DNA of 64,000 bases. Source: JANXSF01 sp043745195. Its GTDB lineage: Bacteria; Acidobacteriota; Terriglobia; Bryobacterales; Bryobacteraceae. The position numbers and the translations under genes are program-made. Below, piece after piece: positions 24,490 to 33,069 of this stretch. The notes under the pieces are model-generated. The model made no database searches and was not told the DNA's origin. It worked only from the letters and a program-made list of their open reading frames with translations. Location: positions 5,418 through 69,417 of the forward strand of contig JAYTTF010000109.1 in assembly GCA_043745195.1 (NCBI GenBank). Reading direction: 5' to 3'. Numbering within the stretch: position 1 is the stretch's first letter; each line of letters begins with the position of its first letter.

Positions 24490-25790
24490 ACTGTTCCAAG
24501 CTCAGAAACAACTCCAGTGCTGGACCCAAACGCACCAGCTTCCACGCCCATTCGCTGCAGCATGGTCACATATAGGTTGGATAAGGGTAGGTTGTTATCG
24601 CGCCTGAACGCTATATGTTGGCCGTGCTTGAAGCCGCCGCCTGCAAGCAGAATGGGCAGGTTTGAATTGTCGTGAATGTTTGCGTCACCCATGTTGCTGC
24701 CGTATAACACCATTGTGCTATCAAGCAATCGATGACCACGCTCATTCTTACCAGCCAGACCATCCAGCAGTTTGGAAAGTACGCGCATCTGCAGACGGTC
24801 GGCCTCTTCCAGTTGTTCCACTTTCTCCACTGCCTGCCCATGGTGGCTCAAGCCGTGATAACTTTCCGTGGTGTTGCGCTGGCCGTCCAACCTGAAGACG
24901 GGAGTTAAGAACGCATCTACCATCAACGTGACAATGCGGGTGGAGTCGGACTCAAATGCAAGTTGCGCCATCGCTAGCATTAACTCAATTTTCTCGAAGA
25001 ACAACTTCTTATCCTGAATTTCTTCCGGAGCTGGCTGAGTGGCTTGAGGCTTCGGACGCACTTCCCATTCCCGCGCGGTTTGCAGACGATCTTCCACTTC
25101 GCGGATAGAAGTGAAGTATTGATCCAGCCGAGCCTTATCGTTTCCATTCAGCCCGCGGCTGAAGCTCTTCGTCTCATCCAGCAAGGTATCCAGGATGCTG
25201 CCGCGTTCTTCCAGGCGATGGAGTTGTTTTTCGACGGCTGCTGAATCGTCCTGCAAGAACATTTTTTGGAACAATGCCCGGGCGCTGTCTTCTGCGGGCA
25301 AAAGCACTCCATCGCGTGTCCAGGAAAGACTGCGGTTTGCCTTGTCAATATTCACACCAAGATTCAGATTGGGAAAGCGGGTGACGGGACCAAGTTTTTC
25401 CGCTGCGAATTGATCGAGCGAGATACTGTTTCGAAACCCACTCTTGAACGCGCCTCTAGCCGAAGTGAGAAAGCAGTTGTCCGCACTGTGTCCACCAGTA
25501 ACCCCAGGATGCGATAGGCCGCTGAACACGGTGAAATCGTCACGATAGCCGCCGAGTGCGGAAAGGTATGGCGACAGTTCGTAACCTCGTCCCACGGACG
25601 AAGGGAAAAAAGACTTTGGCAGCACGCCGATGTTGTTGACAACCACCAGCATTCGCATCGGCGGCTTTGCATCGGCGCCGCGCGAGACCCACGGAGCCAT
25701 GCATTCGAGGATCGGCAATTTGAGGGCGACACCCATACTTTGAAGGAAGCGGCGTCGCGGAACGGTTTTCGAAATGTGTGGAGTGGCCAT
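24486..25790 (-). CDS. DUF1552 family protein with Tat signal
   Basis: A 434-residue exported protein starting at 25790, 4 nt after the upstream stop codon. A longer in-frame start lies inside the preceding gene and is unlikely. The N-terminus has a twin-arginine signal (VPRRRFLQSMGVALKLPILE). DUF1552 features follow: RMLVVVNNIGVLPKSFFP, FTVFSGLSHPGVTGGHSADN, and near the end STMVLYGSNMGDANIHDNSN with LPILLAGGGF. The fold is alkaline-phosphatase/DUF1501-like, but no activity is known. DUF1552 and DUF1592 genes are habitual neighbours in Planctomycetota, Verrucomicrobiota and Acidobacteriota. Confidence 0.9.
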   Translation of the reverse strand: MATPHISKTVPRRRFLQSMGVALKLPILECMAPWVSRGADAKPPMRMLVVVNNIGVLPKSFFPSSVGRGYELSPYLSALGGYRDDFTVFSGLSHPGVTGGHSADNCFLTSARGAFKSGFRNSISLDQFAAEKLGPVTRFPNLNLGVNIDKANRSLSWTRDGVLLPAEDSARALFQKMFLQDDSAAVEKQLHRLEERGSILDTLLDETKSFSRGLNGNDKARLDQYFTSIREVEDRLQTAREWEVRPKPQATQPAPEEIQDKKLFFEKIELMLAMAQLAFESDSTRIVTLMVDAFLTPVFRLDGQRNTTESYHGLSHHGQAVEKVEQLEEADRLQMRVLSKLLDGLAGKNERGHRLLDSTMVLYGSNMGDANIHDNSNLPILLAGGGFKHGQHIAFRRDNNLPLSNLYVTMLQRMGVEAGAFGSSTGVVSELGTV

Positions 25791-25794
25791 TGCT

Positions 25795-28317
25795 TTATTT
25801 AGAATCGTTTGGACCAAGAAAAATTTTGCTTTGAACCAGCCTGTGGAGTAAATCGCGAACCCCATAACCATTTGTCCCGCAGGCGTCAAGTATGGATTCG
25901 ATCTCCGGCCGATCTCCAAAGCGCACCGGCGTACCGGTGGAGTAAACAGTAAATTGTTGCAGCAAATTGCGGGCGAGTCCGCGCTTATCGCTAGAAAGCA
26001 GCGCCTTGAGTTCGCGAATATTCTGGAAGGTTCGTCCATCCAAGAGTTTGCCGCTGGAATCGACCGGTCCTGCGATCGTATAGTTGAAGTCGTGGCCGGA
26101 CGGATCGATGCCCGTAATGTGCTCGCCCTCGGTAGTGCCGCGATACCGCGTGCGCGCTGCGCCCAAGACATCAAAGTCTTCCAGCGCAAGGCCGACAGGA
26201 TCGAACTTTGCGTGACAGCCCGCGCAGGATTCCGATTTTGTGTGTAGCGCAAGTAATTCGCGGATGTTTTTTGCCCCACGAATATCCGGCTCAACAGCAG
26301 GCACTCCCGGTGGCGGCGGAGCCGGCGGTTGGCCCAGAAGCCGATCCATGATCCAAGCGCCGCGCAGCACTGGCGAAGTGGTTGTGCCGTTAGCCGTAAC
26401 CTTCAAAATAGCGCCCTGCGTCAGCAGCCCCCCGTAGGGACTTCCCTTCCCAAGAGCAACCTTGCGCACCGCAGAACCCGTTATGGGTTCAAGCCCATAA
26501 TGTTTGGTCAGGCGATCATTAGCATATACGAAATCGGCTGTGATGATAGAGGAAACCGGCAGGTTTTCACGGACCATAGCCGTGAAGAATGCGCGGGTTT
26601 CCGTGGCCATCGATTCGATAAGATAATCATCCAAGCGATATTCAGGGTACAGACGGATATCCGGATCATCCCGCCGGATATGGCGCAGGCTCAGCCAGTA
26701 GTCAGTGAATGTGGTGACGAAGCGGTCGAACCCCGCACTGGCAATGAGTCGATCGGTTTCGCTGCGCAACACCTTCGACTCTCGTAGCCGCTTGGTGCGA
26801 GCGAATTCCAGCAGGCTAGCATCGGGGCGGGTATTGGCAAGGAAATGAGAAAGCCGTGAGGCAATGGCAAAGTGATCGTCAGCATGCAAGGGCTCCTGCA
26901 GGTATAAAAAATTTCCGGAACAAAGGAAGGCCTTGTAGCCTGCCAACATTGCGTCTGCGAAAGTTTCCTTCTTGTCCAGCCGGGCGAAAATGAGCTGCTC
27001 GAACTTGGCCATAGCTTCTTGTGGTACTGGGTTCCGTGAGGCGAGATTCACAAAGCGGCGTAGCAACCGGCTTGCCTGTTCGCGTGGATGGTCCGTTTCG
27101 GCATTCACTCCCAAATCATCAAAGAGAACGCGATGCGAAAGCGGCGGCCACATTGGGGGAGCAAGCGGGCCTTGGATTTCAAGCCACTGGAATGCAACGC
27201 CAGGCGCGCCTCCTTCAGGTAGCGGTGGAAAACGGTAGCTGCCTGTGATGTTGTTCACGTCCGGTTGAGGCGTAGGCAGTCCAAGCAAACCGTATTCAAT
27301 GGTTTGCCCTTCTCTTAACAGAACGGTGGTTTCGTAGGTTTTGATTCCTGGCTGAACGTCAATGATGCCGCCAGTGTTGCGGATATCCTCGGCGGTATCT
27401 TGATTGGAGGGCTTACGGGAACGGAACGTCATCGGCTGGGGCCGAACGGCAGGCTTGAGCGACAAGCCAGGCTGTTGCAACACTGCCTGCGCTGAAAAAC
27501 GAACACGATATTGACCGGGGAATTTTGCAGCGAAGGCTTGTGGATAGGCGCTGTAAGGCCACCCGGCAGATCGCGAAAGTACCATTTCCACAGTAGGATC
27601 GTGCTCACCACTCTTGCGTAGGGCATTGAACGTCTCGTTGCTGATGTTGAAGAATTTGGAGTCCTTGGCAAAGAACATCGACTCTCGACCGCCAGTCATC
27701 GAGGGCGATGAAAACAACTTTGTACCAACCGCTCGGTAGCTGGTGATTGGCGGAGGTTCGGAGCTTGTAACCATGGCTTGGCGAAGTGCGGATTCAACTG
27801 CGTCCAGATATGCAGTAAGCTGCACACGGGACATATCAAGCCGTTCGGAGGTCTTATTAACGTGATACTCTTCCCGATCCTCGGGAAGCATGTCGCGGAT
27901 ATCGAGATGCGGAAGTTGCAACACGTCACGTAGGTTTTGCTCAAACTCCTCGCGGTTCAGCCGACGCATTGGCCCACGACCGTGCGCGGCAATGTCTAAT
28001 TGCTCTGCGCTCTGAATCGCATTCGCAAGTTGTTTCAGTGGATCCACGCGCCGTGCCTGCGAAAGGATGGCGGGTTTGGGTGGCATCTCACCCTTTTCCA
28101 CACGATCATGAATGCGAATCCAACGACTGCGAATGCCGCTGTCCTTCAGATCAAATGGAAGCGCAGTTAGATCGAGTCCGGCTTTGGCCAATGTCTTTGA
28201 ATGGCACACCAAGCAGGATTGATCAATGAGTAACTTGAATTTAGGCGGGACTTCCCCCAGTAACGCCAATGCGCATGGGGTGACCAGCAGCAATAGGAAT
28301 TTCCAAAGGTTGCTCAA
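25795..28317 (-). CDS. DUF1587/DUF1592/DUF1588/DUF1585 multidomain cytochrome-like protein
   Basis: About 840 residues, exported (LSNLWKFLLLLVTPCALALL is a signal peptide if translation starts at TTG 28317). Near the N-terminus CLVCHSK is a planctomycete-type cytochrome c motif. Next comes the DUF1587 region (PMRRLNREEFEQNLRDVL), then the central DUF1592/1588 region, where SESCAGCHAKFDPVGLALED holds a second CXXCH, and then DUF1585 (LLDGRTFQNIRELKALLSSD). A perfect TATAAT ends 9 nt before the TTG. A start at 28437 is possible but would add a non-signal leader. Likely an electron carrier of unknown partner, cotranscribed with DUF1552 and PQQ dehydrogenase genes. Confidence 0.85.
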   Translation of the reverse strand: MSNLWKFLLLLVTPCALALLGEVPPKFKLLIDQSCLVCHSKTLAKAGLDLTALPFDLKDSGIRSRWIRIHDRVEKGEMPPKPAILSQARRVDPLKQLANAIQSAEQLDIAAHGRGPMRRLNREEFEQNLRDVLQLPHLDIRDMLPEDREEYHVNKTSERLDMSRVQLTAYLDAVESALRQAMVTSSEPPPITSYRAVGTKLFSSPSMTGGRESMFFAKDSKFFNISNETFNALRKSGEHDPTVEMVLSRSAGWPYSAYPQAFAAKFPGQYRVRFSAQAVLQQPGLSLKPAVRPQPMTFRSRKPSNQDTAEDIRNTGGIIDVQPGIKTYETTVLLREGQTIEYGLLGLPTPQPDVNNITGSYRFPPLPEGGAPGVAFQWLEIQGPLAPPMWPPLSHRVLFDDLGVNAETDHPREQASRLLRRFVNLASRNPVPQEAMAKFEQLIFARLDKKETFADAMLAGYKAFLCSGNFLYLQEPLHADDHFAIASRLSHFLANTRPDASLLEFARTKRLRESKVLRSETDRLIASAGFDRFVTTFTDYWLSLRHIRRDDPDIRLYPEYRLDDYLIESMATETRAFFTAMVRENLPVSSIITADFVYANDRLTKHYGLEPITGSAVRKVALGKGSPYGGLLTQGAILKVTANGTTTSPVLRGAWIMDRLLGQPPAPPPPGVPAVEPDIRGAKNIRELLALHTKSESCAGCHAKFDPVGLALEDFDVLGAARTRYRGTTEGEHITGIDPSGHDFNYTIAGPVDSSGKLLDGRTFQNIRELKALLSSDKRGLARNLLQQFTVYSTGTPVRFGDRPEIESILDACGTNGYGVRDLLHRLVQSKIFLGPNDSK

Positions 28318-28326
28318 AGCAACTTG

Positions 28327-28332
28327 ATTATA
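28327..28332 (-). promoter_or_regulatory. Consensus -10 (TATAAT) of the DUF1592 operon
   Basis: TATAAT on the minus strand, 9 nt before the proposed TTG start at 28317. No clear -35 is visible at 16-18 bp. Confidence 0.5.
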
Positions 28333-28389
28333 TCGCAGAGATGGGACCCGGTCTTTTCCAGTGTGCAGGTAGTGCTCAAACGGAAATCT

Positions 28390-28419
28390 GAGCGGTTGCG
28401 GGAAGAATCGCAACCGCTC
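28390..28419. repeat. Perfect 11-bp inverted repeat
   Basis: GAGCGGTTGCG, an 8-nt loop, CGCAACCGCTC. It lies between two divergent genes and is not followed by a T-run on either strand, so it is not an ordinary terminator. It overlaps the end of the small open frame at 28418-28624 and may mark that frame's former terminator or an operator. Confidence 0.6.
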
Positions 28420-28624
28420 AAACCTCGAAAGCCCCAATATCGGGAGTTGTAACCGATAGCAGAGGCACTAAAATCACCAATGCAAAGATGACCATCACTG
28501 GCGTCCACAGCGTCTGCCGGGTCACTGCGGAAGCAGGAAGGGTACGTCGGAGAAGGGGCGACAGCGTTGGAGCATCGATGAAACAGAACTGACCTAACTT
28601 GTTGCGCGTCCGTGAACGCTCAGT
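28418..28624 (-). other. Gene-poor region with a possible membrane-protein remnant
   Basis: The 338-bp gap between the DUF1592 and DUF1080 genes holds no full gene. On the minus strand an open frame without a good start reads ...FIDAPTLSPLLRR... and then VMVIFALVILVPLLSVTTPD IGAFEV before its stop, i.e. one hydrophobic helix. It could be a short single-helix protein starting at the GTG/ATG near 28499, or the tail of a deleted gene. Nothing further can be supported. Confidence 0.25.
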
Positions 28625-28641
28625 TCATGGTGCGAAGGGAC

Positions 28642-28647
28642 TATGAT
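28642..28647 (+). promoter_or_regulatory. Probable -10 of the DUF1080 gene
   Basis: TATGAT (28642-28647) ends 8 nt before the ATG. No ribosome-binding site is seen. Leaderless-type arrangement. Confidence 0.4.
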
Positions 28648-28655
28648 GGGAATCT

Positions 28656-30050
28656 ATGTTTGGTCATCTTCACAAACCTCTTCTGCTTGCTACATTCCTC
28701 ACCGTGGGAATGTTTGGACAGGGCCGAGGCATCCCCGATATCACGCCACAGCAAACTGCGGCGCTAGCGCAGCTGACAGCCGATTGTGCACTTCAGGTGC
28801 AGACAGTCAACACTGCTCGAAGTGCTCTAACCGCAGTATCATTGGCTCAGTCTGGTAATCGTACGGCGATCCAGGCTGGCGCAGACGATTTGGGGGCTGC
28901 CGAGTTGGCACTGGCAAACGCCAGATCCAAGGCCTTTGCAACACTGCAAAGCTCCTCCTCAAAATTAGCAGCGAATCAAATTGCTGCGCTTGCTATGCAG
29001 TCCAGCCGTGGCGGAGTTGTGGGCGGAACCAGTCGCGGCACTGTCCCAAATATCAAGCAACCGCAGACTACTGCGCTAACTCAAATGACATCTGAATTGA
29101 TGCCGCTAACCCGTGCCCTGAACACTGCCCGAGCGGCGCTCGTAACCGCCACCTTTGCAGAGACCCGAAACGATGAGGCGATCCGGTTGAAGGTGGAAGC
29201 TGTGACGAAGGCTGAGTTGAAGATGGCCAATGCGCGTGCTTCGGCTTTTGCAAAAATCCAAGCTTCGGCGCACAAACTAGCCCCCAATCAGGTGGAGGCA
29301 TTTATAGCCATGGGTGGAACTTTCGCTGGGACAAGCTTCACACAACCAGATCCTTTGAACTTTTCCGAACACGAAGGGTATGTCTCCATCTTCGATGGCG
29401 TCAGTCTAAAAGGATGGGACGGCAATCCTAAGTTTTGGCGCGTGGAAGCGGGGGCCATTGTTGGAGAATCCACTCCACAGAACCCCAGCGGGAACAGTTA
29501 CCTTGTGTATCGAAACCTTACCGCCAAGGACTTTACTTTGAAGTTTGAAATTAAGGTGGAAGGAACAGGCGGCAGCGGATTTCAGTACCGCAGCAAAACC
29601 GGATTGCCGTGGCTGGCGAACATCGCCGATAACGTTACAGCCAATGTTGGGCCGGTAAATCTGAATTGGATGATGACTGGCCCGCAAGCCGACTTCTGGC
29701 CAAGTTCGCGCGATTGGACTGGTCAGTTTTATTCCGAAAACACACCGATGCGCATTCTGGCATGGCGCGGCCAAGTGGTGGAAGGTTCGGGCATGAGCAG
29801 CAAAAAGCTGATGGGCAATATTGGGGACCGGCAGGCGCTGAATAGTTTCGTGAAGATGAACGACTGGAACGAGTACACCGTGATCGCGCGCGGCGGCACA
29901 TTTATCCACGTCGTGAATGGCCAGTTGATGGCGGTGATGGTGGATGATGATCCGAACTCGTCGAATAATCAGCCGGGCTTGTTCGGGATTGAGATTGAGG
30001 CCACCACTAAGGTTTCAGTGCGCAATATCTGGGTTAAAAAACTGAACTGA
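28656..30050 (+). CDS. DUF1080 (3-keto-disaccharide hydrolase fold) protein with duplicated helical N-terminus
   Basis: A 464-residue secreted protein with signal peptide (LLLATFLTVGMFGQG). Residues about 25-115 and 128-215 are two copies of one alanine-rich helical unit (TPQQTAALAQLTADCALQV versus PQTTALTQMTSELMPLTRA, then SKLAANQIAAL versus HKLAPNQVEAF). They resemble periplasmic helical-hairpin (LTxxQ/Spy-like) segments. Residues about 240-462 form a DUF1080 concanavalin-like domain (FDGVSLKGWDGNPKFWRVEA, LKFEIKVEGTGGSGFQYRSK, DWNEYTVIARGG). The fold binds or cleaves sugars in known members. The fusion is unusual; the substrate is unknown. Confidence 0.8.
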   Translation: MFGHLHKPLLLATFLTVGMFGQGRGIPDITPQQTAALAQLTADCALQVQTVNTARSALTAVSLAQSGNRTAIQAGADDLGAAELALANARSKAFATLQSSSSKLAANQIAALAMQSSRGGVVGGTSRGTVPNIKQPQTTALTQMTSELMPLTRALNTARAALVTATFAETRNDEAIRLKVEAVTKAELKMANARASAFAKIQASAHKLAPNQVEAFIAMGGTFAGTSFTQPDPLNFSEHEGYVSIFDGVSLKGWDGNPKFWRVEAGAIVGESTPQNPSGNSYLVYRNLTAKDFTLKFEIKVEGTGGSGFQYRSKTGLPWLANIADNVTANVGPVNLNWMMTGPQADFWPSSRDWTGQFYSENTPMRILAWRGQVVEGSGMSSKKLMGNIGDRQALNSFVKMNDWNEYTVIARGGTFIHVVNGQLMAVMVDDDPNSSNNQPGLFGIEIEATTKVSVRNIWVKKLN

Positions 30051-30069
30051 TCTCGCGTATAGTAGATAG

Positions 30070-30091
30070 TCTACCGGTAGAGTGCTAAACT
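30070..30091 (+). promoter_or_regulatory. Palindromic operator and extended -10 of the PadR-ADOP operon
   Basis: The perfect 12-bp palindrome TCTACCGGTAGA (30070-30081) runs into TGCTAAACT, an extended -10 (TAAACT at 30086-30091). The ATG follows 6 nt later. A dyad overlapping the spacer is a typical place for PadR autorepression. The shared string TAGAGTGCTAA recurs before the sulfatase gene at 40505. Confidence 0.55.
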
Positions 30092-30097
30092 ATCAGA

Positions 30098-30436
30098 ATG
30101 CTTGGCCCAGCCAAACAAGCCGACCTGCTGCAGGGAACCCTGAACATGCTTATCCTTCAGGTGCTTTCCCGGGCAAAGGCCAATGGTTACGAAATCGCCA
30201 AGGCGATTGAGCAGCGTTCCGAAGAAGCATTGCAAGTGGACCACGGCTCACTGTATCCTGCACTTCGTCGGCTGGAGGCCTATGGCTGGATCAAGGCGAA
30301 ATGGGAAATTTCTCCCAGCAATCGTAAGGCTCGTTATTATGAACTCACAGCGGCGGGACGCAAGCAGATCGGAGTGGAGCGTTCGCGCTGGCATGCTTCT
30401 GTTTTGGCAGTTACTCGCATTATGGGGCCAGCGTAG
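30098..30436 (+). CDS. PadR family transcriptional regulator
   Basis: A 112-residue winged-helix regulator. It has the PadR opening LLQGTLNMLILQVLSRAKAN, then GYEIAKAIEQRSEEALQVDH with GSLYPALRRLEAYGWIKAKW, and the wing RKARYYELTAAGRKQI. The stop codon is 2 nt before the permease start, so they form one transcript. PadR genes precede ADOP permeases very often in Acidobacteriota. It probably represses its own operon through the palindrome upstream and is released by an unknown ligand. Confidence 0.92.
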   Translation: MLGPAKQADLLQGTLNMLILQVLSRAKANGYEIAKAIEQRSEEALQVDHGSLYPALRRLEAYGWIKAKWEISPSNRKARYYELTAAGRKQIGVERSRWHASVLAVTRIMGPA

Positions 30437-30438
30437 GC

Positions 30439-33036
30439 GTGTGGAATCCATTCAGAAAGGACCCAATTGACGCGGAATTGCGGTTCCATGCTGAACAGTT
30501 GAAGCAGGAACGGATGGAAGCGGGAGATACTGCTGAGCAGGCGACGCAATACGCTCGGCGCAAGTTGGGGAGCACGCTTCGCATTGAAGAAACAGTTCGG
30601 GAGATGAGTCTGATGGGCAGCCTGGAGACAATAGGACGCCATTTGCGCTTCGCGCTTCGATCTTACCGGCAACACGGTGCGGCCTACATACTAGCGACAG
30701 CGATCCTAGCATTGGGAATCAGCCTCAGCGTGACAACGTTCTCCTTAGTACAGGCGGTGGTGTTGAGCCCGTTGCCGTTCCCAAATCAGCAAAACGTCCA
30801 CATGATTTGGAAGACCGACGCATTGAACAATGCAAATCTTGTTGGTGAATTGGCTTACCCTGAATTGCGTGACTTGCAAACCGGAATTAAGGATGCAGCC
30901 TTCATTGCGCTAATTCCTGCGGCGCTATACGGCAACGGTCGTGTGTTGCAAACCGGAGAAGCGGAGCCAGTTCAAATTGAAAGCTGTCCTGTAACTTCCG
31001 ATTTTTTCAAAGTGTTAGGAGTAACTCCGGTGTTAGGTCGTGATTTTACAGCGGCGGATGAAGAACTGGGCAGCGCCCCAGTTGTGATGCTTTCCAATAG
31101 TGTGTGGCGCGATCATTTCGGGTCAGATGCGGGAGTGGTTGGGCGTCAGATCCGCTTGAATGGAATTGGCCACGCTGTTGCGGGAGTAATGGCAGCGGAA
31201 GTGGATTTTCCGCACGGCGCGAAGCTGTTTGTGCCAATCCGCAAAGACGCACGGCGGGGCATGACCTATATGCAGGCGATTGTTCGCACGCGTCCGGGAG
31301 CATCGATTGAAAACCTGCGTGCAGCGGTGGAGAGAACTTTCCAGTTACAGGCGGCTGATTATCCAGAGGAATACCCGAAGTCGCAGCGAGCTGTGGTTAC
31401 AAACATTGCGGAGTATTTAACGGGATCTTCAAAACAGCAGTTACTCCTTTCTTTGGCAGCGTCCTTGTTACTGCTATTTTCGGCATGCGTGAGCGCTGGT
31501 AACTTGTTTCTATCCCGAGCCATGGTGCGCCGGCGCGAAGTGGTCACCAGAACTTCGCTTGGTGCTTCAACCTTTCAACTGCTGACTCAATTCATGGTTG
31601 AAGGATTTCTGGCCGCAGCCATCGCCACCATTCTTGGAAGTGCATTGGCCATGGGAATCCTGCGCCTGCTGATCCGGCTGGCTCCCGCGGATATTCCCCG
31701 AATTGAAACTGCTTCAGTGAGTATGAGTGCACTTGCTTTTGCCACTGGGGTTGCACTTTTGGCTGCGGTAGCTTGTACGACAGGACCTGCATTGCTGTTG
31801 AGCAATTCCAACCTGGAAGGAGTGATTCGTGAGGCAGGAACTCGATGGTCTGGTTCCAGATCGGGTAGCCGTTTGCAAAAGATCTTTGTCTTTTCGCAAG
31901 CTGCACTCACAGTGGCGATTCTCTCCGTGGGCTTGTTGTTGTTCCTCAGCTATAGAGCGATGCTTCGAACAGACACAGGGTTTGGAAATCGGCATACTTT
32001 GACAATCAATTTAGCGTTGCGCGGGCCAAAAGTGGACCCTACCGTGCGTCGTCGATTCTATACGGAAATTTTGGATCGGTTGCGGACTTCGCCGGAAGTG
32101 ATCAGCGCTGCGGCGGTGCTGCTGCGTCCGCTGGAGGGTTCCATTGGGTGGGATACAAGTTATTCCTTTGAATTTGAGGCTGGCCAGCGGGACCCGAAAC
32201 AGTTGCCTAAAGCAAATTTCGAGGTGGTCACTCCTGATTACTTCGCGACGGTTGGCACGGCGCTAGTTGAGGGCCGCGATTTTGATGAGCATGATGCCGA
32301 GGAATCGCCGAGAGTTGTGATCATCAGCCAGTCTTTGGCAAAGCGGATTCGCGCCGCTGGCCACCAAGCGTTGGGACATAGAGTGAGTGTGTTTGGTGTG
32401 ATGCGCAAAGTGGTTGGAGTTGCTGCGAATGCCCGTTACCGCCGCGTGGTTCAAACTGGGGACGACATTTATGTTCCTTTCCGGCAAGCGAACCCACCTA
32501 CTAATTACCTGGTGATTCGCGGGCGTGTAGCTTCGGCTGAGTTATTGTTACTGGTGCGGAGAACCTTAAGGGAAATCGATCCAGGCCAGGCAATCGCGAG
32601 TGCTGCTACTTTGGAAGAACTAATCTCGCGAGATACAGCTCGCAATCGATTCAATCTGGTTGTGATGATGCTATTCGCTGGAGGCGGGCTGCTGCTTGCG
32701 GGGGCGGGCATCCATAGCGTGGTGGGGGAATCGGTTGCAGTTCGAGCCAAGGAAATTGCAGTGAAAACAGCGCTGGGTGCTGGAAGGGGATTGCTTGTAC
32801 GGGAGGCGATTTGGAAGGTGCTGCTGTTTGTGGCCCTTGGTGAATTGGCTGGAGTGGCGATAGCTTTGCTGATGGGGCGAGCAGCCGCAGATTTATTGTA
32901 TTTGGTCTCTCCTAGTGATCCAGTTTTGTTATCCGCTATCTTCGTATTTGTTCTTGTAACTGCGGGAATAGCCTCAATTGTTCCGGCATGGTTGGCTACG
33001 GGAAAGGATCCGATAAGTTCGCTACAAGCAGATTGA
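30439..33036 (+). CDS. ADOP-type ABC permease (MacB/FtsX family)
   Basis: An 865-residue permease with GTG start. The N-terminal ADOP leader (residues 1-60; IDAELRFHAEQL, EQATQYARRKLG) precedes a first MacB-type periplasmic domain and FtsX domain (helix at about 85-105, core 110-290, three helices at about 335-460), then a second MacB/FtsX repeat (about 480-865). The duplicated layout without an ATPase gene next to it is what defines 'acidobacterial duplicated orphan permeases'. The partner ATPase must lie elsewhere. It is probably a mechanotransmission exporter or stress factor; no substrate can be assigned. Confidence 0.92.
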   Translation: MWNPFRKDPIDAELRFHAEQLKQERMEAGDTAEQATQYARRKLGSTLRIEETVREMSLMGSLETIGRHLRFALRSYRQHGAAYILATAILALGISLSVTTFSLVQAVVLSPLPFPNQQNVHMIWKTDALNNANLVGELAYPELRDLQTGIKDAAFIALIPAALYGNGRVLQTGEAEPVQIESCPVTSDFFKVLGVTPVLGRDFTAADEELGSAPVVMLSNSVWRDHFGSDAGVVGRQIRLNGIGHAVAGVMAAEVDFPHGAKLFVPIRKDARRGMTYMQAIVRTRPGASIENLRAAVERTFQLQAADYPEEYPKSQRAVVTNIAEYLTGSSKQQLLLSLAASLLLLFSACVSAGNLFLSRAMVRRREVVTRTSLGASTFQLLTQFMVEGFLAAAIATILGSALAMGILRLLIRLAPADIPRIETASVSMSALAFATGVALLAAVACTTGPALLLSNSNLEGVIREAGTRWSGSRSGSRLQKIFVFSQAALTVAILSVGLLLFLSYRAMLRTDTGFGNRHTLTINLALRGPKVDPTVRRRFYTEILDRLRTSPEVISAAAVLLRPLEGSIGWDTSYSFEFEAGQRDPKQLPKANFEVVTPDYFATVGTALVEGRDFDEHDAEESPRVVIISQSLAKRIRAAGHQALGHRVSVFGVMRKVVGVAANARYRRVVQTGDDIYVPFRQANPPTNYLVIRGRVASAELLLLVRRTLREIDPGQAIASAATLEELISRDTARNRFNLVVMMLFAGGGLLLAGAGIHSVVGESVAVRAKEIAVKTALGAGRGLLVREAIWKVLLFVALGELAGVAIALLMGRAAADLLYLVSPSDPVLLSAIFVFVLVTAGIASIVPAWLATGKDPISSLQAD

Positions 33037-33069
33037 CTCGAAGGCAGTAACATTAAGTATCGAGGTTAT

